From an uncultured Eubacteriales bacterium (lineage in GTDB: Bacteria > Bacillota > Clostridia > Christensenellales > CAG-917): a DNA stretch of 64,000 bases. The stretch covers positions 22,433-86,432 of the forward strand of contig URIX01000003.1 in assembly GCA_900547975.1 (NCBI GenBank), in the 5' to 3' direction. A program made the position numbers and the translations under genes. The notes under the pieces are model-generated. The model was not told the origin of the DNA, ran no database searches, and worked only from the letters and a program-made list of their open reading frames with translations. The stretch's first letter is position 1. Every line of letters starts with the position of its first letter. This document shows, piece by piece, positions 35,562 through 43,767 of this stretch.

Positions 35562-36137
35562 AATGGTGGCAACGCCTCGGGTAAACCTTGCGCCATAGGT
35601 TCGGTAGGTTTTCCCTGACTCAAAACTCGTCGTCGCCGTCCGAGAAGTTTCCTATCATATGAGTCATCTCAACGAGAAACCGAATCGCCACTTAGAGCAC
35701 ACTATAATCCCCGAGTCGCCTCGCAAGAACAGTCTAGAAGATTTCCTTGACAGATTCCGCCCGCCCTTATCTTTTTTTGCAAAGAGGATTTCACAAGGCG
35801 ATCGCCCGTCGTTGTTGCGCAACGCCGACGAGCGTGGTTCCTTAATCCCTCCAAATCACTCAAAGCAGGCTACACTGTACACAGCGCAGTTGCACCGCAT
35901 ATCAGGTTTAACCCCGGTCAGTAGACGATTTTGCGCGACTACCGAGTCGGGTCTCCACGGAAATTGGGTCGGGTTTCGTATGCCGTTACAAGCCGCCCAA
36001 AGTCCTTAACTCCCAGCAACAGCCCCGATTTGGGCAAAAGAAGCCATCACCAGAAACTTCATCGATATGCCCTTCGGCGATATTTTACCCCCGCCTCCGA
36101 GTCGGTGGAATCTGACTAGAATACTGCACCACCATTT
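35562..36137 (-). ncRNA. ole: OLE RNA (ornate, large, extremophilic RNA)
   Basis: A gene-free stretch of about 575 nt is read from a consensus promoter on the minus strand. The ends can pair as a terminal helix (AATGGTGG at the 5' end, 36129-36136, with CCACCATT at 35562-35569). The interior is rich in G-tracts and short complementary segments, unlike the surrounding A/T-rich spacers. It lies directly before oapA and next to tlyA, nadK, argR and recN, the neighbourhood known for OLE RNA, and its length fits the family (about 600 nt). A T-run follows the terminal helix just before the oapA ribosome site, so some transcripts may stop there and others read into oapA. ROOL and GOLLD RNAs have similar size but not this context. 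Confidence 0.82.
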
Positions 36138-36143
36138 GATTAT

Positions 36144-36171
36144 ATTATACCGAAAATATGAAATATGTCAA
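36144..36171 (-). promoter_or_regulatory. Consensus promoter of the OLE RNA
   Basis: Perfect TTGACA (36166-36171) and perfect TATAAT (36144-36149) with a 16-bp spacer place the RNA start near 36137. The -35 box begins one base after the recG stop. The consensus quality suggests high expression. Confidence 0.75.
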
Positions 36172-36172
36172 C

Positions 36173-38200
36173 TCAACTGTTGAGCGTGACCGAATTTATT
36201 GCGTCCAAAAACGCGTTGATTCTGGATTTCGACGTCCTTGTGAGAGCCAAAAGTTCGTTTAAGGAAAGATTTGAAAGGTATTTATCGGCGTATTCCTTTG
36301 CGTTCGACAAAATTTGCGCGTTGACTTCGAGCGAAAACATAGGCGTTAATGAGCGACCGCTCTGTTTTACGCCCAAAAAGTCGCCTGCGCCGCGCATTTC
36401 GAAGTCCACTTCGGCAAGATATTGACCGTCGTTTGACTTTTCAAGCGTTTGAAGCCTCTCGATTGCCTTTTCGCCTTTGTTTGAGGAATGTAATATGCAA
36501 TGCGCTTCGCTTCCGTCTCTGCCCACTCTGCCTCGAAGTTGGTGCAACGACGAAAGTCCGAATCTGTCCGCATTCAAAATGAGAATTTCCGTTGCCTTGG
36601 TGTCAATGCCTACCTCTATCACGCTCGTTGCTACCAAAAGCCTCGTATTGCCTTGCGAAAACTCGAACATAGCGCGTTCTTTTTCCTCGTTTTTGAGTTT
36701 TCCGTGAATGACGGAAACGGCAAAATCATTGAATAGATTGCCGAAATCGCGCATAAAACTCTCAATCGACATAAGGTTGTTGCCCTCTGCGTCGAATATG
36801 GACGGACAGACGATAAACGCTTGTTTGCCCTCTTTGAGTTTGCGCACGATAAACTCTACGGACGATTGCAAATCTTCGTATACCGTCGTTTCGACGTTCG
36901 TCTGCGCTTCCGCTCGCTTTTCTATGCGTGAAATGGCAATATCCTCGTAAAAAGTTAGTGCCATCGAGCGCGGAATAGGCGTTGCGGTGAGGCTCAACAC
37001 GTCGCACGCACCCTTTCTTTCCAACTTTGCCCTGTCGTTTACGCCGAATCTGTGTTGCTCGTCTATAACCGCCAAAGCGAGATTTTTGTATTCAACGTCG
37101 TCGGACACAAGCGAATTTGTGCCGATAACGCATTGATAATATCCGTTTTTAAGTCCTGCAAGCACGTTCTTTCTCTCGCTTTGCGTGCAAGAACTCGTAA
37201 GCAATGCAAATCTTATACCCATTGCCCTTGCCACATTCGCAAACTTTTTTGCGTGTTGAGTTGCAAGTATTTCGGTGGGTGCCATAAGCGCGGCTTGTTT
37301 TCCGCCTTTTGCCGCCGCACACATCGCAAAAAATGCAACGGCGGTTTTTCCGCTTCCCACGTCGCCGCTTATTATCCTCGACATATATTCGTTTGAGCGC
37401 ATATCCGACATAATATCTTCAAACGCTTGCGCTTGCGAGTCTGTCGGGGCGAATGAAAGCGTATTTACATAGTCAACTATTCTAAAATTGTCGAAATTAT
37501 AAAATACTTTTCTCGATTTTTGAGCGTTATTGCGCAATTTTCGGTATATTGAAAGCACGATTGCAAGGTCGAGCGAAGCAAGAGAATCTATCGCCCTTTC
37601 GGCAAGATTTATGCTTGCAGGTCTGTGCGCCGCCTCGAAACACAATGCAAAATCCTTGTTGATTTTGGCAAGACTACCCTCGTACGTTGCGCCTTTCACG
37701 CTGTCGAGCGCAGAGTAAACGATATTCTTAAAAGCATTCTGCCCAATCGTCGAGCCGAGCGGATAAAGCGTGTATATGCCGTCGAGTTTTGAAATCTTTT
37801 CGATTTTTTCAAGCGAAGGATTTACGACGGTGAGCGAGCCTTGATCGTTTGAAAGCCTCGTGAGCATTCTGTACGACTGCCCGACTGAAAATCCGTCGTG
37901 TAAGAACGGCATATTGTAAAACATCGCCTTGAAATATATTCTGTTGTTTGCAAGATTGTCGCTGAATATGACGAAAAAGGACTTCGTTTTCGAGCGAGTC
38001 ACGCTCGATACGCTCTCCACTCTGCCTTCGAGCAACACGAGTTGCCCCGCCTGCGCGTCGACAACTTTGATAGGACTTTTTAGGTCTATGTACTTGCGAG
38101 GCAAAAAAGAAAAGACCTCGAATACGGAATGTATGTCAAGGTCGTTAAGTTTTTTTATCGTTGCGTCACCGACGCCTTTTACATCGCGCAACGAAAGCAT
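36173..38200 (-). CDS. recG: ATP-dependent DNA helicase RecG
   Basis: 675 residues with an N-terminal wedge/OB domain and helicase motifs: Walker A (G-D-V-G-S-G-K-T), D-E-Q-H-R-F-G, the T-A-T-P-I-P-R motif and G-R-V-G-R-D. It regresses stalled forks and processes Holliday junctions. Length is normal. It starts one base after fakA ends and is followed directly by the OLE promoter. Confidence 0.97.
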   Translation of the reverse strand: MLSLRDVKGVGDATIKKLNDLDIHSVFEVFSFLPRKYIDLKSPIKVVDAQAGQLVLLEGRVESVSSVTRSKTKSFFVIFSDNLANNRIYFKAMFYNMPFLHDGFSVGQSYRMLTRLSNDQGSLTVVNPSLEKIEKISKLDGIYTLYPLGSTIGQNAFKNIVYSALDSVKGATYEGSLAKINKDFALCFEAAHRPASINLAERAIDSLASLDLAIVLSIYRKLRNNAQKSRKVFYNFDNFRIVDYVNTLSFAPTDSQAQAFEDIMSDMRSNEYMSRIISGDVGSGKTAVAFFAMCAAAKGGKQAALMAPTEILATQHAKKFANVARAMGIRFALLTSSCTQSERKNVLAGLKNGYYQCVIGTNSLVSDDVEYKNLALAVIDEQHRFGVNDRAKLERKGACDVLSLTATPIPRSMALTFYEDIAISRIEKRAEAQTNVETTVYEDLQSSVEFIVRKLKEGKQAFIVCPSIFDAEGNNLMSIESFMRDFGNLFNDFAVSVIHGKLKNEEKERAMFEFSQGNTRLLVATSVIEVGIDTKATEILILNADRFGLSSLHQLRGRVGRDGSEAHCILHSSNKGEKAIERLQTLEKSNDGQYLAEVDFEMRGAGDFLGVKQSGRSLTPMFSLEVNAQILSNAKEYADKYLSNLSLNELLALTRTSKSRINAFLDAINSVTLNS

Positions 38201-38201
38201 T

Positions 38202-39857
38202 TTATTCTGCGGAAATTATGTAGAAATAATGCGGTTGTCCGCCCGCATAGCAAGCGGTTTCGAGCCAGTCGAATTCTTCCGAAACCTTTTGGACGAGCGC
38301 GTTTGCCTCGTCTTCCGATACGTCTTTGCCGTAATAAAGCGTGAGCATATCCTTGTCTTTTGCGATTTTTCTTATCGTATCGAGAGTGGTTTCTTCTATG
38401 CTTTGACTCTTTGCGACGATTTTCTTTTCGCAAATGCCGATTATATCGCCTTCTTTAACGGAAAATCTGTTCATACGAGTGGAACGAACGGCGTGCGTAA
38501 TTTCGGCACAAGTCACGTTTTGCATAGCAACGCACATATTTTCGTAATTATCCTCGGGCGTGGAATCGGAATCGAACGCAAGCGAAGCGGAAATACCTTC
38601 GGGCATATTCGTCGTCGGAATGACGTACACTTCGGCTTTTGCGAGTTCTTTTGCCTGATTTGCGGCAAGAATGATGTTAGAATTGTTTGGCAGAACGAAA
38701 ACGTTTTTCGCTTTTGCGTCATTGATCGCTTTGAGAATGTCGTCGACGCTCGGATTCATAGTCTGACCGCCCTCGACCACGGTATCCACCATCAAATCTT
38801 TGAATATGTTTGCCATACCTTCACCCGAGCAAATAGAAATCATAGCGTATTCTTTGAGTTCTTCTTCCTTGTCGGGCTTGTCGTTTGCATGGATTTTGCG
38901 GTTTTGTTCGAGCATATTCTCGATTTTCACGCCGTCGAGTTCGCCGAGTCCCAAAGCCGCTTTCAACGCTCTGTCGGGATGATTGGTATGAACGTGAGTC
39001 TTCACAAGGTCGGTATCGCCGATGACGAGCACGCAATCGCCGATTGTCATAAGATAATCTCTGTATTTGTTGATTGCTGCCGTCGTAACTTCGTTTTTGA
39101 GGTGCGTAATAAAATACTCCGTACAATACTGGAACGTAATATGTTCGTAGTCGTTTTCGAGCGGGTCGAATTCCTCGCTCGGCGCGGCGAGCGGCGCGCT
39201 TTCTTCGGTTGCGACTTTACCGCCGCTGATAAGCACGAGTTCCTCGCCGATAAGCGTGCGATACATACCGTCGAACACCGTAACGAGGCCTCTGCCGCCT
39301 GCGTCCACGACGCCCGCTTTTTTGAGCACGGGAAGCATATCGGGGGTTCTTTGCAGAATTTCCTCACCCGCGTCTATAACACGTTTAAGGAAGGATTCGA
39401 AATCGATTTTTTTGCCTTTAGACGCGATTTGCGCTTCTTCGGCCATTGCTCTGACAACGGTCAGAATCGTGCCTTCTTTGGGCTTCGTAACCGCGCTGTA
39501 CGCAATTTCCGTACCTTTTTTCAAACACTCTGCGAACGTTTTGGGCGAGAGGTCGGCTTTGCCTTCGAGAGCAACGGCAAACCCTCTGAAAATTTGGGAT
39601 GAGATAACTCCCGAATTGCCTCTTGCGCCTTTGAGCGCGCCTTTGGAGAATGCGAGCGCGATTTCGTCTATGAGCAAAGAACCGCAAGCGTTTGCTTCTC
39701 TCACTGCCGACGCGAGCGTGAGCGACATATTCGTACCGGTATCGCCGTCGGGAACGGGGAATACGTTGAGTTCGTCAACGATTGCTCTGTTCATTTCGAG
39801 AGCCTTTGCGCCGCCTTGCAGCATTTCTTTGAATTTTAATCCGTCAATTCTTATCAT
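38202..39857 (-). CDS. fakA: Fatty acid kinase catalytic subunit FakA (DAK2 family, YloV)
   Basis: 551 residues from the ATG at 39857. The N-terminal DAK2/DhaL domain has the nucleotide-metal motif V-P-D-G-D-T-G-T-N-M-S. A middle domain and a C-terminal FakB-interacting region follow. With FakB proteins (DegV family, encoded elsewhere) the family phosphorylates exogenous fatty acids. It follows asp23 and precedes recG, as in Bacillus yloU-yloV. An in-frame GTG overlapping the asp23 stop is a possible alternative start. Confidence 0.92.
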   Translation of the reverse strand: MIRIDGLKFKEMLQGGAKALEMNRAIVDELNVFPVPDGDTGTNMSLTLASAVREANACGSLLIDEIALAFSKGALKGARGNSGVISSQIFRGFAVALEGKADLSPKTFAECLKKGTEIAYSAVTKPKEGTILTVVRAMAEEAQIASKGKKIDFESFLKRVIDAGEEILQRTPDMLPVLKKAGVVDAGGRGLVTVFDGMYRTLIGEELVLISGGKVATEESAPLAAPSEEFDPLENDYEHITFQYCTEYFITHLKNEVTTAAINKYRDYLMTIGDCVLVIGDTDLVKTHVHTNHPDRALKAALGLGELDGVKIENMLEQNRKIHANDKPDKEEELKEYAMISICSGEGMANIFKDLMVDTVVEGGQTMNPSVDDILKAINDAKAKNVFVLPNNSNIILAANQAKELAKAEVYVIPTTNMPEGISASLAFDSDSTPEDNYENMCVAMQNVTCAEITHAVRSTRMNRFSVKEGDIIGICEKKIVAKSQSIEETTLDTIRKIAKDKDMLTLYYGKDVSEDEANALVQKVSEEFDWLETACYAGGQPHYFYIISAE

Positions 39858-39871
39858 TTCGTATATACCTA

Positions 39872-40222
39872 TCACACGCGAATGCCCACCACGTTGACGT
39901 GAACGCGTTTTACGCGCATACCCGTAAACGTTTCAAGCGAAAACTTGACTGCATCCGCAAGGGACTTTTTGACTGCTTCTATATTCACTCCAAGTTTCAA
40001 AACGACAAACAACTCGACATAGATAAGGTCATCCACAGTCTGGACCAGCGCGCCTTTGCCGAGTTGATTTTTTCCGAGAAGTTGGCTTATATTATCGCTG
40101 AAACGGCGTGACACCAAATCCACCACGCCATAACAGTCCTGAGCCGAGTGACTTGCGATAATCTGCATAGCCTCATCGCTCACGGAAATTTTGCCAAACT
40201 TGTTTGAAGTTGAAAGCGACAT
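39872..40222 (-). CDS. yloU: Asp23/Gls24 family envelope stress protein (YloU)
   Basis: 116 residues from the ATG at 40222, with AAGGAAT upstream. The family fold is seen in G-K-I-S-V-S-D-E-A, G-V-V-D-L-V and the C-terminal V-K-R-V-H-V-N-V-V-G. Members form membrane-associated assemblies linked to envelope stress. It is always near fakA in this cluster. It is divergent from rpmB. Confidence 0.92.
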   Translation of the reverse strand: MSLSTSNKFGKISVSDEAMQIIASHSAQDCYGVVDLVSRRFSDNISQLLGKNQLGKGALVQTVDDLIYVELFVVLKLGVNIEAVKKSLADAVKFSLETFTGMRVKRVHVNVVGIRV

Positions 40223-40297
40223 ATCAATTCCTTTTTCTAAAATATTACTATATAAGATAATTTTTTGCAACTAAAACACAAATTTTATGCAAATCAG

Positions 40298-40326
40298 TTG
40301 CAAAACCTATTTATATTTGTTAGAAT
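40298..40326 (+). promoter_or_regulatory. Promoter of rpmB
   Basis: TTGCAA (40298-40303), a 17-bp spacer and TAGAAT (40321-40326) predict a start near 40333, about 24 bases before the ATG. Confidence 0.55.
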
Positions 40327-40356
40327 ATCAATCGTTCAAATTAGGAGGTACAGTAT

Positions 40357-40548
40357 ATGTCCAGAGTTTGTAGTGTATGCGGAAAAGGCAGAATGAGCGG
40401 CAACGCAGTCAGCCACAGCAACAGAAAGACCAGACGCAGTTGGGCGCCCAACGTTCAAAAAGTCAAAGTCAATACACCGACCGGCGGAGTTGAAGAAACT
40501 TACGTTTGCACGCATTGTCTTCGTTCCGGCAAAGTTGACCGTGCGTAA
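40357..40548 (+). CDS. rpmB: 50S ribosomal protein L28
   Basis: 63 residues behind AGGAGG. Typical L28 features are [13 protein letters not shown] and K-T-R-R-S-W. Cysteine pairs C-S-V-C and C-T-H-C mark the zinc-binding form. It is the only plus-strand gene of the yicC-recG cluster, with its own promoter and terminator. Its place between spoVM and yloU is the Bacillus order. Confidence 0.97.
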   Translation: MSRVCSVCGKGRMSGNAVSHSNRKTRRSWAPNVQKVKVNTPTGGVEETYVCTHCLRSGKVDRA

Positions 40549-40579
40549 TTCCTTCTGAATAATGTAGCAATCAACGTTA

Positions 40580-40605
40580 GCCTTCCGAAAGGAAGGCGTT
40601 TTTTT
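40580..40605 (+). terminator. Intrinsic terminator of rpmB
   Basis: A perfect GCCTTCC/GGAAGGC stem with a GAAA loop is followed by GTTTTTTT, 31 bases after the rpmB stop. Confidence 0.9.
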
Positions 40606-40660
40606 GTTGTAAAAAACTATGTTTTTCGCTACGGCGAAAACGGATTTTAACTTCTTGTAT

Positions 40661-40747
40661 TCACTTCTTCTCTTTGTCTTTTTTCACAAAGAGTTTAAGG
40701 ATTGCTTTGACGAATTTAGGCGGATTTACGCAAATGATTTTGTTCAT
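40661..40747 (-). CDS. spoVM: Stage V sporulation protein M (SpoVM)
   Basis: A 28-codon gene. Its GAGGTGA ribosome site ends three bases before the ATG. The peptide starts M-N-K-I-I-C, carries P-P-K-F-V-K-A-I-L-K-L-F in the middle, and ends in a Lys-rich tail, the proline-broken amphipathic helix of SpoVM. SpoVM is known to sense positive curvature on the forespore and anchor SpoIVA for spore coat assembly. Position between rpe and rpmB is the Bacillus position. CATACCTT, 17 bases before the ribosome site, resembles a sigma-E -10 box (CATACANT), but the -35 is unclear. Presence of this gene supports an endospore-forming host. Confidence 0.8.
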   Translation of the reverse strand: MNKIICVNPPKFVKAILKLFVKKDKEKK

Positions 40748-40802
40748 ACTTCACCTCGTTTTTTACAAGGTATGAATCTAAAACGCCAAACGTTACAAAG
40801 AA

Positions 40803-40830
40803 AAAACGAACCGCAAAGGATTCGTTTTAA
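40803..40830 (-). terminator. Terminator between rpe and spoVM
   Basis: An 8-bp stem AAAACGAA/TTCGTTTT (40803-40810, 40821-40828) with T-rich flanks on the minus strand ends the rsgA-rpe transcript and separates it from spoVM, which would let spoVM follow a sporulation-specific promoter. Confidence 0.6.
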
Positions 40831-40901
40831 TTCAAATATTTCATAACGATTTATATCGCTTATTTGCTGTCTATCGCATTATTATCGCACCGTAAAGCTT
40901 A

Positions 40902-41543
40902 TTAGATATGAAGCGATTCTATCGTTTTTTGCGGATTGTCGGACTTAAAAACCGAACTGCCCGCAACCGCTATGTCAACGCCCGCTTCTTTTAGAAGCGC
41001 AATGTTTTTCTCGCTTACACCGCCGTCAACTTCGATGAGATACTTATATCCGTGTTTTTCGCGCTCTGTTGCGCCGAGTTTGGCTTTTGCAAGGCAAAGC
41101 GGCATAAAACTCTGACCGCCGAACCCTGCCTGAACGGTCATAATTACGAGCATATCGATTTGACTGAGATAGGGCTTTACGACGTCGAAATCGACGTCTG
41201 CATTAACCACCAAACCGCACTTTTTGCCCTTTGATTTGATTATATCGAGCGCGCCTTGAACGTCGTCCGACGCGTCGGGGTGAAACGTCACGATGTCCGC
41301 CCCCGCGTCGCAAAACTTGCCGACGTACTTTTCGGGCTTGGTTATCATAAGATGAGCGTCGATAGGCAGAGTCGAGTTTTGTCTGAACGCCTTTATCATC
41401 GGCATACCGAAAGTTATATTCGGGACGTAAACACCGTCCATAATGTCGGCGTGAATGATGTCCGCGCCCCATTTTTCGATATTCTTGACTTCCGTTGCCA
41501 TATTGCCGAAATCTGCGGCGAGCATTGACGGTGCAACCAACAT
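40902..41543 (-). CDS. rpe: Ribulose-phosphate 3-epimerase
   Basis: A 213-residue TIM barrel of normal length. Key residues lie in A-P-S-M-L-A-A-D-F, H-A-D-I-M-D-G-V-Y-V-P-N, D-A-H-L-M-I and V-Q-A-G-F-G-G-Q-S-F; the last two hold metal- and phosphate-binding residues. It interconverts ribulose-5-phosphate and xylulose-5-phosphate in the pentose phosphate pathway. thiN, which often follows rpe in Bacillus, is absent. Confidence 0.97.
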   Translation of the reverse strand: MLVAPSMLAADFGNMATEVKNIEKWGADIIHADIMDGVYVPNITFGMPMIKAFRQNSTLPIDAHLMITKPEKYVGKFCDAGADIVTFHPDASDDVQGALDIIKSKGKKCGLVVNADVDFDVVKPYLSQIDMLVIMTVQAGFGGQSFMPLCLAKAKLGATEREKHGYKYLIEVDGGVSEKNIALLKEAGVDIAVAGSSVFKSDNPQKTIESLHI

Positions 41544-41597
41544 AATTTTACCTCTAATTTTTTATACGGATAATACCGTAATATTATTCAAATCTTC

Positions 41598-41702
41598 CGC
41601 AACTGCGGCAATGCCGCAATTTCACCCACGCAAAGCGTGGATATCATCCAAACAAGATTTGGATTTCAACCGAGCGAAGCGAGGATTTCATCCACGCAGT
41701 GG
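41598..41702. repeat. Array of short hairpins separated by ATTTCA/ATATCA spacers
   Basis: Five small inverted repeats lie in tandem between rsgA and rpe: around 41598-41618, 41626-41640 (CCACGC/GCGTGG), 41647-41663 (TCCAAA/TTTGGA), 41670-41684 (imperfect, tandem G-A mismatches) and 41690-41702 (TCCAC/GTGGA). Spacers are six to seven bases of the type ATTTCA, ATATCA or TTTCAA. They read through in either direction and lack T-tails. The pattern resembles palindromic intergenic repeats common in gut Clostridia. Role unknown. Confidence 0.6.
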
Positions 41703-41729
41703 ATATCGTTTGCGCCTAAAACGCGATTT

Positions 41730-42587
41730 TCAATCGTATTGCTTCTCTTTTCTCTCGACAAGTTCTTGATAAATGGTCTTGTATCTCTCGTACCTGCCCT
41801 CACCTATTTCCTTGCCGACGTGCGCTTTTACCGCGCAATCGGGTTCATCTATATGCGTGCACATATTGAAGCGGCACTCTTTTCTGAACGCTTCCAAATC
41901 GTCGAAATAAAGCCTTAGATTTTCGGGCGCAACGTCCACGGTTTCGAGCATCGAAAATCCGCAAGTATCCACAAAATAAGTCGATTCGCCGATATGGAAA
42001 ATCTCTGTTTTTCTCGTCGTATTTTTACCACGCTTTATTTTTTTTGCAAGTTCGCCCACTTCCAGCAAATCGCAATCGAGAATATTGTTGAGAAGCGAAC
42101 TCTTACCCACCGCCGATTGTCCCGCAAAACAAGCGGTTTTACCCTTTGCGCAATCCACGATTTTTTTGACGTTTTCGCCCGTTTGCGCGCTACATTCGAT
42201 TTGCTTTACAATGCCGTCGTATTCGCTCGTATCGATTGCTTTAACGTCGCATTTATTCTTGACGAGCACGGGTTCGATACCCTCGACGAGGCAGTTTACG
42301 ATAATTTTGTCCACGAGCAGAAAATCGGGTTCGGGCTCTGGGGCAATCACGATAAAGCATACGTCAACGTTTGAAACGTACGGACGGATAAGGCGATTTT
42401 TGCGCGGCTCGACGTTTTCGATGACGAAACTATCACGCTCTTTTGCGATTTCAACGTAGTCGCCGACGTAAATCAAGCCGTCATTTTTCAGCCTTTTGCG
42501 TGCAAAGCAAACCTTGACGCCCTCGTCGGTGTCAACGAAAAACTTTGAAGCGACCGCTTTTATAACTCTGCCTTTGTACGTTTTCAT
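41730..42587 (-). CDS. rsgA: Ribosome small subunit-dependent GTPase RsgA
   Basis: 285 residues: N-terminal OB domain, circularly permuted GTPase with N-K-C-D (G4) before the P-loop G-Q-S-A-V-G-K-S-S-L, and a C-terminal zinc domain with C-R-F-N-M-C-T-H then C. It helps late 30S subunit maturation. In most Firmicutes prpC and prkC lie just upstream; here only 124 bases separate it from rlmN. Confidence 0.96.
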   Translation of the reverse strand: MKTYKGRVIKAVASKFFVDTDEGVKVCFARKRLKNDGLIYVGDYVEIAKERDSFVIENVEPRKNRLIRPYVSNVDVCFIVIAPEPEPDFLLVDKIIVNCLVEGIEPVLVKNKCDVKAIDTSEYDGIVKQIECSAQTGENVKKIVDCAKGKTACFAGQSAVGKSSLLNNILDCDLLEVGELAKKIKRGKNTTRKTEIFHIGESTYFVDTCGFSMLETVDVAPENLRLYFDDLEAFRKECRFNMCTHIDEPDCAVKAHVGKEIGEGRYERYKTIYQELVERKEKQYD

Positions 42588-42711
42588 TCTGCTTTTATGC
42601 TTTCGATTTTGCCTTATTTTTCGGATTAAATCCGCATTTTCTATGTTTTATTTTCGATTTGTTTTAGTTGCTATTTATAGCGCTTTTATGCGAAATATAG
42701 CATTTATGCGG

Positions 42712-43767
42712 TTATTTTTCGACGTTTTCGAGGTATCTTCTGCGAAGTTGACCGCACGCGCCCTCTATGTCGTTGCCCAGACTTCTGCGTATTGTCGCCG
42801 ACACTCCGAGTTTTTCGAGTTTATGCAAAAATTCTTCCGTAGCGTCAACGCTCGGCGCGACGTGATTACGCTCTTTGACCTCGTTGAGCCTTATGAGATT
42901 GACGTGCGAGGGAAAGCCTTTCAAGAGCCTTGCGAGTTCTCTTGCGCAAGCATCCGAGTCGTTTTCTCCCTTTATGAGCGTGTACTCGAATATGACTCTG
43001 CGCCCCGTCTTGTCGAAATAGTATCTTGCGCTGTCCACGAGTTGTTGGACGGAATACGCTCTGTTTACGGGCATAAGCGCGCTTCGCAAATCGTCGAACG
43101 GAGCGTGCAGACTTATCGAAAGCGTGACTTTGTGTCCGCTGTCGGCAAACTTGCGGATTTTGTCGCAAAGCCCCGAAGTGGACAAGGATATATTGCGCTC
43201 GCCGATGTTTATTCCGTTTGAATCGCTCACTTTGTCGAGAAATTCAAGCACGTTGTCGTAGTTGTCGAAAGGTTCGCCGCTTCCCATAAGCACGAGATTG
43301 GTCACCGCTCTCGACTTTGCGCTGCCGCCGTTATCGCGATTTACGCAAATGACTTGACCGAGCATTTCGGCAGGCGTGAGATTTCTCACGAGTCCGTCGA
43401 GGGTCGAAGCGCAGAACGTGCACCCCATACGGCAGCCTATTTGAGTGGACAGACAAAGCGTATCGCCGTAATCGTGCGGCATATACACGCCCTCGATGAG
43501 ATTGTCGTCCAAAAGCCTGAACAGATACTTTTTCGTGCCCGACTTGCCCGTAAACACTTCGAGAACACTCACGGGATTCGCAACGAAATTCTCTTTGAGA
43601 CGTTCACGCAAATCTTTTTTGAGCGAGGTCATTTCGTCGAAGTCTTTTCCGTCTTGCAAAAACGAGAAGATTTGCGAAGCGGTATATTTCGGACAATCGG
43701 AAACGAGAGAGGCAATTTCCTCTCTGCTAAGTCCGAGCATAACCGTTTTTTGCGCACTTTCGATCAT
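42712..43767 (-). CDS. rlmN: 23S rRNA/tRNA adenine-C2 methyltransferase RlmN
   Basis: 351 residues. The radical-SAM motif is C-R-M-G-C-T-F-C, the second catalytic cysteine is in E-G-A-C-G-Q-L-R near the C-terminus, and the N-terminus binds RNA. It methylates C2 of A2503 in 23S rRNA and A37 of some tRNAs. Its start overlaps the rsmB stop by four bases. Confidence 0.97.
   Translation of the reverse strand: MIESAQKTVMLGLSREEIASLVSDCPKYTASQIFSFLQDGKDFDEMTSLKKDLRERLKENFVANPVSVLEVFTGKSGTKKYLFRLLDDNLIEGVYMPHDYGDTLCLSTQIGCRMGCTFCASTLDGLVRNLTPAEMLGQVICVNRDNGGSAKSRAVTNLVLMGSGEPFDNYDNVLEFLDKVSDSNGINIGERNISLSTSGLCDKIRKFADSGHKVTLSISLHAPFDDLRSALMPVNRAYSVQQLVDSARYYFDKTGRRVIFEYTLIKGENDSDACARELARLLKGFPSHVNLIRLNEVKERNHVAPSVDATEEFLHKLEKLGVSATIRRSLGNDIEGACGQLRRRYLENVEK

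Noticed and set aside
35659..36119. Plus-strand frames of 116 and 62 codons over the OLE region
   Set aside because: They lack ribosome sites and lie antisense to a structured RNA with a consensus promoter.
35562..36137. Identification of the 575-nt RNA as ROOL, GOLLD or tmRNA
   Set aside because: No tRNA-like acceptor or tag frame is visible, no phage or tRNA context exists, and the oapA/tlyA/nadK/argR/recN neighbourhood fits OLE.
37929..39602. Long plus-strand frame (557 codons) opposite recG and fakA
   Set aside because: It lies antisense to two clearly identified genes and its translation is rich in Cys, His, Arg and Phe, as expected for a shadow frame.
40619..40846. 75-codon plus-strand frame downstream of rpmB
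   Set aside because: No ribosome site; the minus strand of the same stretch encodes spoVM with a perfect ribosome site and a terminator.
41598..41702. CRISPR array
   Set aside because: The conserved parts are six to seven bases and the variable parts are hairpins; there is no 25-35 bp repeat and no cas gene.
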